A stretch of 64,000 nucleotides of DNA from a bacterium. Its GTDB lineage: Bacteria; Planctomycetota; Planctomycetia; Planctomycetales; Planctomycetaceae. Made by a program: the position numbers and the translations under genes. Where the stretch lies: assembly GCA_016125225.1 (NCBI GenBank), contig WGME01000003.1, positions 186,001 to 250,000 on the forward strand. Direction: 5' to 3'. Numbering within the stretch: position 1 is the stretch's first letter; every line of letters begins with the position of its first letter. The notes beneath the pieces were generated by a model. That model saw only the letters and a list, made by a program, of their open reading frames with translations, searched no databases and had not been told where the DNA came from. This document shows positions 28,933 through 37,183 of this stretch, one piece after another.

Positions 28933-30666
28933 ATGCCTACGTCATCAATGTTTGGAACATGGGGGCCATGGACACTCATGCTGTCCTTCGGTCTATGCTG
29001 CCTGTCGGGGCGGGTGGATGCCCAGCAGCCAGAGCAGGCTGCCAAATCTCTGCACAATGCCGAGACCCTTTCAATCGTCGGTAATCGTACGAACATCGAA
29101 ATTCCCGAGCGGTTTTCGAAGATTTTGCGATTTCCTGCCGCTATCAAACGGATCGATGGTTTCGACCAGACCGTGGTCAGCGTGACACCGTTGTCTCCGG
29201 AAGAGATTCGCGTGCAGGCCGTGGAGCAGGGGGTGACCACCGTTGTCTTTACCGATGCCAATGGTCAGACCTATCAGGTCGAAGTCTTCGTGACCGGCGA
29301 TGCCCGGTTGTTGCAGGCTATCCTCAGCCGCACCTATCCCAATACCGCAGTCCATGCCATCAAAGTTCGAGACAGCGTCATTCTGCGTGGGTGGGTCAGT
29401 GAACCGCAGCAGATCAGCGAAATCATTGCCCTCGCGGAAGTCTATTTCCCCCGCGTGCTGAATCAGCTCAAGGTGGGTGGCCCGCAAGAAGTGCAGTTGC
29501 GTGTGAAAGTGATGGAAGTCCAACGCAGTCAGATCCGACGATTCGGCATTAACTTCGCCGCCATCGGACGGAACGCGGCCTTGATCTCCACACCGGGACC
29601 GATCACTGGTATCGAATCCTTCACGGTGCCTTTCGGTGGTCCTCCTGCGGCATCACTCGCTGCCAGTCAGTTGTCCAACGCTTCGCTGGCACTCGGTATT
29701 GCGACCGATGACTTCGTCTTTCAGGGACTCATCCAGGCCTTGAAAGAAGAAGGTCTCTTGAAGATTCAGGCTGAACCCGTGCTGGTGACCCGCAGTGGTG
29801 AAGCCGCCCGGCTGGTGAATGGGGGCGAATTCCCCATCCCCGTGCCACAAAGCCTGGGAACCGTCACGATTGAGTGGCGAGAATTCGGCGTAGTCCTGGA
29901 ATCTCTGCCGATCGTTCTCGGCCCGACCACCTTGAAACAAACCATTGTCGCGGAAGTCTCGGAACGGGACTTCAGTACTGCGGTGACATTGAATGGCACC
30001 ACGGTCCCCGGATTGACCAAACGGACGGTACAGACACAAGCCGTGATGGAGTTCGGACAAACGCTGGTCATCGGCGGACTCATCTCCACCCGTTACACCG
30101 CAGAAACCGACAAGATTCCCTTCTTCGGCGAACTTCCCGGTGTAGGGGCAGCGTTTCGTCGAACGCGTTATGACACCTCGGAAACAGAATTGCTGGTGAT
30201 GATCACACCGGAATATGTCTCCGCACTTGCACCCGATCAGGTGCCGCCCGGTGGCCCTGGCAAGAGCAGTGCCATCCCCACGGATCGCGAACTCTACTGG
30301 GATGGGGTGATCGAAGTCCCCAACTATGGTGATCCGTGTGAAGGGCCGAACTGTCCACCCGTTGGAGGCTGGATGGGGGCTCCCGCCGGTATGCCCGGTT
30401 ACTCGACCGGGACGATGCCCGTCGGTTCACCGACACCGATACCAGGAACATTGCCGAACGACGACCCGGGTTTGCTGCTGCCCGGGACGCTGCCTCCGGC
30501 TCCTGATTTGCCCCCGGCGACCTCACAACTTCCGCAACCTAGTCGTCCCCTGGCATCGGCCCGGACGACACCAGCACCGACTACGCAACAGTCACCCACA
30601 GTGACCACACCAAACTTCGAGGACGATGGGTTGATTACTCCCACGTCTGCCTCGAGTGGTCCCTGA
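28933..30666 (+). CDS. cpaC: Tad secretin CpaC/RcpA
   Basis: 577 residues. A signal peptide (ending near VDAQQ) is followed by a pilus N-terminal domain, a BON-like segment (VHAIKVRDSVILRGWVSE) and the secretin domain (about 200-430), with VPGLTKRTVQTQAVMEFGQ and GGLISTRY typical of type II/III secretins. It should form the outer-membrane pore for Flp pili. The last 130 residues form a Pro/Thr/Gly-rich tail that is not part of the secretin fold and looks disordered. It lies between cpaB and the cpaE-like gene. Confidence 0.92.
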   Translation: MPTSSMFGTWGPWTLMLSFGLCCLSGRVDAQQPEQAAKSLHNAETLSIVGNRTNIEIPERFSKILRFPAAIKRIDGFDQTVVSVTPLSPEEIRVQAVEQGVTTVVFTDANGQTYQVEVFVTGDARLLQAILSRTYPNTAVHAIKVRDSVILRGWVSEPQQISEIIALAEVYFPRVLNQLKVGGPQEVQLRVKVMEVQRSQIRRFGINFAAIGRNAALISTPGPITGIESFTVPFGGPPAASLAASQLSNASLALGIATDDFVFQGLIQALKEEGLLKIQAEPVLVTRSGEAARLVNGGEFPIPVPQSLGTVTIEWREFGVVLESLPIVLGPTTLKQTIVAEVSERDFSTAVTLNGTTVPGLTKRTVQTQAVMEFGQTLVIGGLISTRYTAETDKIPFFGELPGVGAAFRRTRYDTSETELLVMITPEYVSALAPDQVPPGGPGKSSAIPTDRELYWDGVIEVPNYGDPCEGPNCPPVGGWMGAPAGMPGYSTGTMPVGSPTPIPGTLPNDDPGLLLPGTLPPAPDLPPATSQLPQPSRPLASARTTPAPTTQQSPTVTTPNFEDDGLITPTSASSGP

Positions 30667-30728
30667 TGCCCATCGCTGACCAGGTGGTCTTTCCCGGCTG
30701 GACTGATGGCGACTGACGACAAGATTGT

Positions 30729-31949
30729 ATGGCTATGAAAAACGTAACACGGTTGGCTTTGGTCGATCCCAACGACAACACGCGCAGCATGCTGAAGACG
30801 CTGTTGCTGGGCATTGAATCGGTCTGGCTGGAGGCTGAGTGCTCGCGCTATGAGTTCTTTGTCGATGTGGTCCTGCAGTCTCAACCCGATGTGGCTTTGA
30901 TCTCACTCGACAGTCATCCGCAAAAAGGTTTGGAACTCGTCGCACGACTGAACCAGGAACTGCCAGCGTGCAAGATTCTGGTGCTCAGCAGCTCTCAGGA
31001 AGGCACGCTGATTCTGCAGGCGATCCGCAGCGGGGCCCGCGAGTTTCTGAGTGCGCCCTTGCAGTTGGAAGACTTTCTCGGTGCTCTTGATCGTGTTCGG
31101 CAGACGACGCCGGGGCGTTCGGGCGAAGGCGGTGCGACACGCAGTTGTCAGGTCATCACGATTGCTGGGGCATCCGGCGGAGTGGGATGCACGTCGCTGG
31201 CCATCAACCTGGGCTGTTGCCTGGCGCAGGGACCGGGGCGAAGTGTCGCCATCATCGACCTCGACCTCGCCTTGGGTGATGCCGATGTCTGGCTCGATAT
31301 CATTCCTGATTACACTATTCAGGATGTGGCCGATAACATCTCCCGACTCGACTACTCCTTGCTGAAGCGTTCTCTGACCAAGCATGAGTGCGGTGCCTTT
31401 TTGTTGCCGCGCCCAGTCGAAATGGATCTGCGAACGCCGATCACACCCGACGAACTGCGGCGCGTGATCGCCTTGATGAAAGCCACATTCACGCACCTCG
31501 TGCTGGATGTTTCCAAGAGCTATACCGCTCTCGATATTGCGGCGATGGAAGTCTCTGATCAGGTGCTGCTGGTCACGCAGTTGGATCTTCCCTGCCTGCG
31601 AAACGCCGTGCGGTTACTGCAGTTCTTCGATCATCGCGACGGCTTGGCCGAGAAGGTCAAAGTCGTCATCAATCGGCAGGGGCTGGAAGACAACCAGATC
31701 AGTGTTTCCAAAGCTCTGGAAACTTTGGGACGGGAAGTTTTCGCCACCATTCCCAATGACTATGCCACCATGGTGGAGGCCCGCAACAACGGCGTGCCAC
31801 TACTGACGCAGTCGCCTCGCGCGAAGTTGACCCGGGCGATTCAGCAACTCGCTTCGCAGTTTGACGTGAAGTCCGAAGAGGCTGACGAAAAGCCAGACGA
31901 TCGCAAGACGAAGCGTAGCCTGTTCAGCTTTCTCGGATCGGGCAAATAA
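30729..31949 (+). CDS. cpaE: CpaE/TadZ-like ATPase with atypical Walker A
   Basis: 406 residues. The N-terminal part (about 8-130) has a receiver-like fold. The C-terminal part (about 138-375) is of MinD/ParA type, with IDLDLALGDADVWL and HLVLDVSKSY. The P-loop reads SGGVGCTSL: Cys154 stands where the ATP-binding Lys of KGGxGKT should be, and the signature Lys is also missing. TadZ/CpaE proteins localise the Tad machine to a cell pole and are known to vary in this motif, so ATP binding may be weak or absent. No tadA, tadB or tadC follows; the next gene is on the other strand. Confidence 0.88.
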   Translation: MAMKNVTRLALVDPNDNTRSMLKTLLLGIESVWLEAECSRYEFFVDVVLQSQPDVALISLDSHPQKGLELVARLNQELPACKILVLSSSQEGTLILQAIRSGAREFLSAPLQLEDFLGALDRVRQTTPGRSGEGGATRSCQVITIAGASGGVGCTSLAINLGCCLAQGPGRSVAIIDLDLALGDADVWLDIIPDYTIQDVADNISRLDYSLLKRSLTKHECGAFLLPRPVEMDLRTPITPDELRRVIALMKATFTHLVLDVSKSYTALDIAAMEVSDQVLLVTQLDLPCLRNAVRLLQFFDHRDGLAEKVKVVINRQGLEDNQISVSKALETLGREVFATIPNDYATMVEARNNGVPLLTQSPRAKLTRAIQQLASQFDVKSEEADEKPDDRKTKRSLFSFLGSGK

Positions 31950-31964
31950 CGCACGGCGATGGCT

Positions 31965-32297
31965 TCAGGCTTGCAGATCGAGCAGGCCGCCGTGCTCTTC
32001 ATCGGGATCGATGGCCTGCGGCGCTTTCTGTTCGTCTTTTGGCTCTTCGGCCTGAGGACGTTCAATCCACCGCCACGCTTGTCGACCGTTGGCATCGCGG
32101 TCGCTGCTCGTTCCTTCGGACGCTGAAATATCGTTGACCAAGCGTTCAAACTGAGCGGCACGCTCCTGCTCGGCTGCCCGCTGAGCCGCTTCACCCGCCG
32201 CTTGATTGGCTCCCGCCACGCGTTGCTGACCGTTACTTCCGGCGACACTTCCCACCAGCGGGATGTTACCGAAGCCTGCCGAGCCGATCGAACTCAT
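31965..32297 (-). CDS. Small uncharacterised hydrophilic protein
   Basis: 110 residues with no recognised family. The Gly/Ser-rich N-terminus is followed by an Ala/Glu/Gln-rich helical part (AAQRAAEQERAAQFERL), a conserved-looking WRWIERP segment and an acidic tail. No signal peptide or membrane helix. The start is well supported by a full Shine-Dalgarno sequence, AAGGAGGTGA, just before the ATG, so it is probably strongly translated. It ends 15 bases from the convergent cpaE gene. Confidence 0.7.
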   Translation of the reverse strand: MSSIGSAGFGNIPLVGSVAGSNGQQRVAGANQAAGEAAQRAAEQERAAQFERLVNDISASEGTSSDRDANGRQAWRWIERPQAEEPKDEQKAPQAIDPDEEHGGLLDLQA

Positions 32298-32500
32298 GAC
32301 TCACCTCCTTCGGAGGGAATTCCTGCCGTCGAATTGTCCCGTTGTACGGCCATCTGGGTGTGAGTCTAACATCAACATCGGCGATTCTTTCCGGGAAAAT
32401 CCCCGAATTGTGGAAAATCACGGCGGTGAGCCATCCCTGTTCAGGATGAGGAATTCACCGCCTTTCGTCACTTCAAGCCGCGCACCGGTAACTATCGAAG

Positions 32501-34960
32501 CTATTGCGCCTGGGCAACGAACACGGTGACTGATCGCCCTGCCACATTCACCCGTGTTTTATGCAGGAACGATTCTCCAGCGGATTCGTTGGTCAGAATG
32601 TCATCAGGACCAGCGGCTGCCGTATCAATCACTCGCCGCCAGATCCAGCCATCCGGGGCCGCAGGCAAACGGAAGTCCAGCGGCTCCCAGAACATGTTGA
32701 ACACCAGGTAGAGCACATCGATCAAACCACGGACCGAGTACAACCGCAGTTGCAGCGCCAGTGACCGACTCGACGGGGTCCAGTCCGGCTGATGGGGCTC
32801 CACTCCGTGCCAGGTGACATCGAGCAGGTCGGCCTCCTGGAATTGTCGCTGGCCGGCATGATTGTGGTGACGCAACGCCGGATGCCGCTGGCGGAAGGCG
32901 ATCAACTCCTGGCAGAACCTCAGCCGATCGGCGTAGTGTTCGGTCAAGCTCCAGTCGAGCCAGTTGATGGGGCCATCGTGGCAGTAGGTGTTATTGTTGC
33001 CGTCTTGCGTACGGCCCATTTCGTCACCCATGAGCAGCATGGGGACTCCCTGGCTGAGAAACAGCATGGCCAGGGCATTGCGGACCATCCGCTCTCTCAG
33101 GGACAGAATTTCCTCGTCATCCGTGGGGCCTTCGACTCCGCAGTTCCAGGAGTCGTTCATATCCGTGCCGTCGCGATTTTCTTCGCCGTTGGCCCAGTTA
33201 TGTTTCTCGTTGTAGCTGTAGAGATCCTGCATCGTGAAGCCGTCGTGGCAGGTCACAAAATTGACCGAAGCCGTGGGACCACGCTCGCCATAGACATCGG
33301 GCGATCCAATCAATCGCTGTGCCATCTCTCCAGCCTGACCCGGATCGCCACGGAGAAATTTGCGGGCACAGTCTCGGTACTTGCCGTTCCATTCCATCCA
33401 CCGACCAAAGGCCGGGAAGGTGCCCACCTGATACAACCCACCCGCATCCCAGGCTTCAGCGATCAATTTGGTATGACTCAATACGGGGTCGCGGGCCAGT
33501 GATTCCAGCAATGGTGGACTTGATAGCGGATTGCCTCGGGAGTCACGCCCGAGAATGCTCGCGAGATCGAACCGGAAGCCATCGATGTGGTATTCCATCA
33601 CCCAGTGACGCAGGCAATTCCGGACAAACTCGCGGACCACGGGGTGGTTGCAGTTCAAGGTATTGCCGCAACCGCTGAAATTGAGATAACCGCCGTCAGG
33701 GGCGAGCATGTAATACACACGGTCGTCGATGCCACGGAACGACAGCGTGGGGCCATTGACATCGAGTTCCGCCGTATGATTGAACACGACATCGAGAATG
33801 ACTTCGATGCCCGCGCGATGGAACTCCAAGACCAGCGTTTTCAGTTCGTCGGACTGCATGCCCAACACGCCAGAGGCTGCGTAACTGGTCTTAGGAGCAA
33901 AGAACGCCACCGTGCTGTAGCCCCAGTAATTGACCAGTCTTTCGCCGGTTTCGGGATGCTGACGCAGATTCTCGCATTCATCGAATTCGAAGATGGGCAT
34001 CAGTTCGACGCAGTTGACTCCCAACGATTTCAGATGCGGAATCTTTTCCCGCAGCCCCGCATACGTTCCCGGATACTCGACGCCCGACGTTTCACTCTTG
34101 GTGAAGCCACGCACGTGCATCTCATAAATCACTAAATCTTCGACAGGCAGTTGCAAAGCCCGGTCACCATTCCAGTCGAAGTCGTGCGGCACAATCCGCC
34201 CACGCATTACCCGGCGATCCAATGGAGTGATCGTCGAGGGGCAGCCCCAGGTTTCCGTACCGGCGAGGCTTTGAGCCATGGGATCGAGCAAGGCCACATC
34301 ACTGCGAAATCGCAGTCCACGGTCGGGCTTCCACGGACCCGTCAGCCGATAGGCATACTCCAGATCGTCCACATCAAGATCGAAGACCGTCATCGCCCAG
34401 ACATCACCGACGCGGTAAGTGTCCGGGTAAAGCAACTCCGCGAAGGGCTCCAGCACGCCGGGTCGGTAAAGGAGCAGCGTGACGGTTTCCGCATGACGGG
34501 AAAAGAGGGCGAAGTTCACGCCTCGGGGAGTTAATGTGGCACCGAAGGGTAAAGCCTCACCGCGACGAACACCAAACCCGGCAACCGAATGCGTCGGGTA
34601 AGCATCAAGCCGAAAGGGCGTGGCACTACGCACATGCAGCAAAGGCAGATTGCCGACGGTATCGGCCCGGGTCAGCAATTGTTCAAAGCCCGCGGCCACC
34701 AGCAGTTCATGCAAATCTTGCGGCACGCCGGTGGGAGCGAGGCGGCAACCGACGCTGCGCGCATAGCGGGCAACCAGAATCAGCCGCCGTAACGCATGGC
34801 TGGAAAGCCGTTCGACGCCGGTAAAATCGAGAATGATTTCATGTCCGGGCAGCAGCAAACCACGGATCTGCTCTTCGACGTTCTGTGGCAGATGTCCGGC
34901 CAACGTGCCGGTAAACCGAATCCAGGCCCGATCGCGATCTTGCTCTATGCGGACGTTCAC
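32501..34960 (-). CDS. glgX: STAS domain fused to a GlgX-type glycogen debranching enzyme
   Basis: 819 residues from a GTG start. Residues 1-100 match a STAS (anti-sigma antagonist-like) domain: IILDFTGVERLSSHAL and the following helix. Ser53/Ser54 lie where SpoIIAA-type proteins are phosphorylated, though the usual Asp before them is Leu. A CBM48-like region follows (about 125-220). Then comes a GH13 isoamylase/GlgX catalytic domain with VFNHTAE, GFRFDLAS (nucleophile Asp), LIAEAWDAGG (acid Glu) and TCHDGFT. The enzyme should cleave alpha-1,6 branches of glycogen in the cytoplasm. GlgX normally has about 650-720 residues and no STAS part. No other glycogen gene is nearby. Confidence 0.9.
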   Translation of the reverse strand: MNVRIEQDRDRAWIRFTGTLAGHLPQNVEEQIRGLLLPGHEIILDFTGVERLSSHALRRLILVARYARSVGCRLAPTGVPQDLHELLVAAGFEQLLTRADTVGNLPLLHVRSATPFRLDAYPTHSVAGFGVRRGEALPFGATLTPRGVNFALFSRHAETVTLLLYRPGVLEPFAELLYPDTYRVGDVWAMTVFDLDVDDLEYAYRLTGPWKPDRGLRFRSDVALLDPMAQSLAGTETWGCPSTITPLDRRVMRGRIVPHDFDWNGDRALQLPVEDLVIYEMHVRGFTKSETSGVEYPGTYAGLREKIPHLKSLGVNCVELMPIFEFDECENLRQHPETGERLVNYWGYSTVAFFAPKTSYAASGVLGMQSDELKTLVLEFHRAGIEVILDVVFNHTAELDVNGPTLSFRGIDDRVYYMLAPDGGYLNFSGCGNTLNCNHPVVREFVRNCLRHWVMEYHIDGFRFDLASILGRDSRGNPLSSPPLLESLARDPVLSHTKLIAEAWDAGGLYQVGTFPAFGRWMEWNGKYRDCARKFLRGDPGQAGEMAQRLIGSPDVYGERGPTASVNFVTCHDGFTMQDLYSYNEKHNWANGEENRDGTDMNDSWNCGVEGPTDDEEILSLRERMVRNALAMLFLSQGVPMLLMGDEMGRTQDGNNNTYCHDGPINWLDWSLTEHYADRLRFCQELIAFRQRHPALRHHNHAGQRQFQEADLLDVTWHGVEPHQPDWTPSSRSLALQLRLYSVRGLIDVLYLVFNMFWEPLDFRLPAAPDGWIWRRVIDTAAAGPDDILTNESAGESFLHKTRVNVAGRSVTVFVAQAQ

Positions 34961-35835
34961 CCGGGGCTCACTTTCCCATACTGTACGCTGTCACCCACGC
35001 TGCGCGGCCCGCAATCCTAACACGCGGACACCCCGAAAAGCGCGGATGGACGACACGCAGAGGGGAAAGCGTTAGCGACACATTCCGTGCACACCGCACA
35101 ACCGCACGGTGCGACAGGAACCATAGGAGTCCTGCCGTTTGCCCGGCGGGATGATGTTCACACACAGGCGGCCACAGAATTGCTGTAGAAAACTGCCCGG
35201 ATACCACCGGCATTAATGCAGGAAGCAAGATCTCGCCAACTCACAACGAGCGGGGGGCGTCAGGCCTGGGATTGAGAGCTTTCGGATGGTCCCAAAGCCG
35301 CACCCGCCGTGGTGCGAGCTGTTCGTTCCGTACGACTGGCGGTCAACGGCATCTACCCGTCGACTCATGCAAGAGCATTCCCTACGAGACTGGACCTGGA
35401 GTTCTGCCCGATGGCATCACTCGGGAAATTCGGTGGGTAGCACAATCAGGGCAGTCGTTTTTGTGTAGCACTGGCTCCGCCAGTGCTCATTAGTGTTCAA
35501 TGGAATGGCCCGTGAACGACCGGTGGTCTTAATGCATCAGACTTGTTTGCCAGAATGGTCAAAACGCTGGAAAAGCCAGTTGCACCCATTCAGAAGTCTC
35601 TGACAGTGCCACCCCGCCGACTGGTCGATCCGAGTCCTCCATCGTGCGCACTTACTCAGACTATGTGACTCTCGTAATCCTCAGTATGGAGATTTGGGCA
35701 AGGTAAGCATGGTCATGGGTTCTGTAGTGCGTTACTCTTCTACCGATGGATGGCTCCAAGAGATTACACTCTGTCGGAACCGCACAACAACTCCAATTCT
35801 GGGAGATGGACTCATCTCGCAATGGGGCAAATAAA
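34961..35835. other. Long non-coding stretch before the orphan effector-like gene
   Basis: About 875 bases with no gene that can be supported on either strand. Composition is more AT-rich and irregular from about 35200 onward than in flanking genes. It contains a perfect hairpin at 35467-35487. It may be a decayed or inserted segment. No integrase, terminal repeats or attachment site could be found by eye. Confidence 0.45.
35467..35487. repeat. Perfect 9-bp hairpin
   Basis: AGCACTGGC (35467-35475) and GCCAGTGCT (35479-35487) form a perfect stem with a three-base loop. There is no T-run and no gene end next to it, so it is more likely a small REP-like palindrome than a terminator. Confidence 0.5.
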
Positions 35836-37026
35836 ATGGCTGAAGCTAACATGAATAGCGACTCAACAACCGTATCTGAGAGCACGGCTCTCCCACCAAA
35901 ACCTGCCAAGGCTGAGAAAAAGGCAAGCCCAACCAAGGCCGCAGCTAAAAAGTCAAAAGCGGCGGTAAAGCGGCCAAAATCGTCTTCGGAAAAGAAGCCC
36001 AAAGCAAAAGTAAGGCGAACTTTTCCGCAAAACACACTAGAGGAGGCTCTGGCCGTTCCATCTGCACTCAAGATGAACAAAGGTAATCCACTCGCTCCGA
36101 ACGATATTGCCACGGCACTCGGTTATGCCAGTAAGTCCTCAACGGCGTTTTTTTACGTGGCCGCGTCATCAAGAGACTACGGACTCACTACGGGGAGCCG
36201 CGATCAAGCGACAATTGAATTAACAGATTTAGGTCGCAGGATTGTTTATCCGACTTCGGACGAACAGTTGCAGATCGATAAGACTGCTGCGTTTTTCAAC
36301 GTTCCGCTATTCAAAAGCCTATATGACTATTATGGCGGTGGTCAATTACCGAAGATGGAATTCGTCAGCAGCGTGCTATTCAACACGTTTCAGCTTGACG
36401 AATCTCTGCACAATGAATTCTGCGATCTCTACCAGCGCAATTGCAATTATCTCAGTCTTCGCGAGGGGCGAGGCGCTTCAACAATTAGGCAAACCGGAGA
36501 TTCCGGCGAACAGTCCGTGGTGGTTCTACAACCTGGCCAGTACAAGCAACGTGCTTTCATTATTATGCCGTTCAGTGAAAAAGGTACGAACCCTCGCCCA
36601 ACGAGCTTCTTTGACGAAGTATTCACGAGTCTCCTCACGCCCGCGTGCAACAAGGCCGATTTTGGGGTTGAGACGGCCCGCAAGCATGGTAGCGATGTCA
36701 TTCACCACACAATTGTTAAAGAGCTTGATGAAGCGGATTTGGTCATCGCTGATCTTACGGATCATAACCCAAACGTTTTGTTTGAACTTGGAATTCGGAT
36801 CGCATTGGACAAACCGGTCCTCCTCATCAGGGCGATGGGAACTCCACCAATCTTTGACGTTGATCACATGATGCGGGTATTTGAGTACGACCCGCGACTG
36901 TGGAAATCAACCATTGATGGCGATATCACTGGCCTGAGCGAACATGTAAAGGGCGGATGGGAGAACCGCGACAAGAATATCAGTTACATGAGGCTTCTCA
37001 AAACAGGCCAGTTACCGCCGCGTTGA
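35836..37026 (+). CDS. Orphan protein: Lys/Ala-rich tail, winged-helix-like region, deoxyribosyltransferase-like domain
   Basis: 396 residues from the ATG at 35836; the frame is open from an ATG at 35746. The first 65 residues are rich in Lys, Ala, Pro and Ser, like a histone-type DNA-binding tail. The middle (about 70-210) looks like a winged-helix region (LAPNDIATALGYASKSSTAFFY, cut here to its start). The C-terminal domain has AFIIMPFSEKG, then HTIVKELDEADLVIADLT and NPNVLFELGIRIALDKPV. This pattern belongs to nucleoside 2-deoxyribosyltransferase-like/TIR-related folds found in bacterial immunity, with the Glu of FELG as the likely catalytic residue. Codon use and AT content differ from neighbours, suggesting transfer. 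It stands alone on its strand. Confidence 0.72.
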   Translation: MAEANMNSDSTTVSESTALPPKPAKAEKKASPTKAAAKKSKAAVKRPKSSSEKKPKAKVRRTFPQNTLEEALAVPSALKMNKGNPLAPNDIATALGYASKSSTAFFYVAASSRDYGLTTGSRDQATIELTDLGRRIVYPTSDEQLQIDKTAAFFNVPLFKSLYDYYGGGQLPKMEFVSSVLFNTFQLDESLHNEFCDLYQRNCNYLSLREGRGASTIRQTGDSGEQSVVVLQPGQYKQRAFIIMPFSEKGTNPRPTSFFDEVFTSLLTPACNKADFGVETARKHGSDVIHHTIVKELDEADLVIADLTDHNPNVLFELGIRIALDKPVLLIRAMGTPPIFDVDHMMRVFEYDPRLWKSTIDGDITGLSEHVKGGWENRDKNISYMRLLKTGQLPPR

Positions 37027-37183
37027 TAGTTCAAAATCGGCGCGATGACGGGTGGCTAGGGGCGACCAACCGGAGCCCCCCAGCGGAAGCCGTCCACCTG
37101 ATTTTCCCATTCCGAATTGGCATCGTCAACGGCGATGCGGCATAATCATTTGCGGTGCTTGATGTTCTGCTGATGAGGTTGCC

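Noticed and set aside
35661-36113. 150-codon minus-strand frame opposite the Lys/Ala-rich region
   Set aside because: Its Phe/Ala-rich sequence is the reverse of the Lys/Ala codon repeats on the plus strand.
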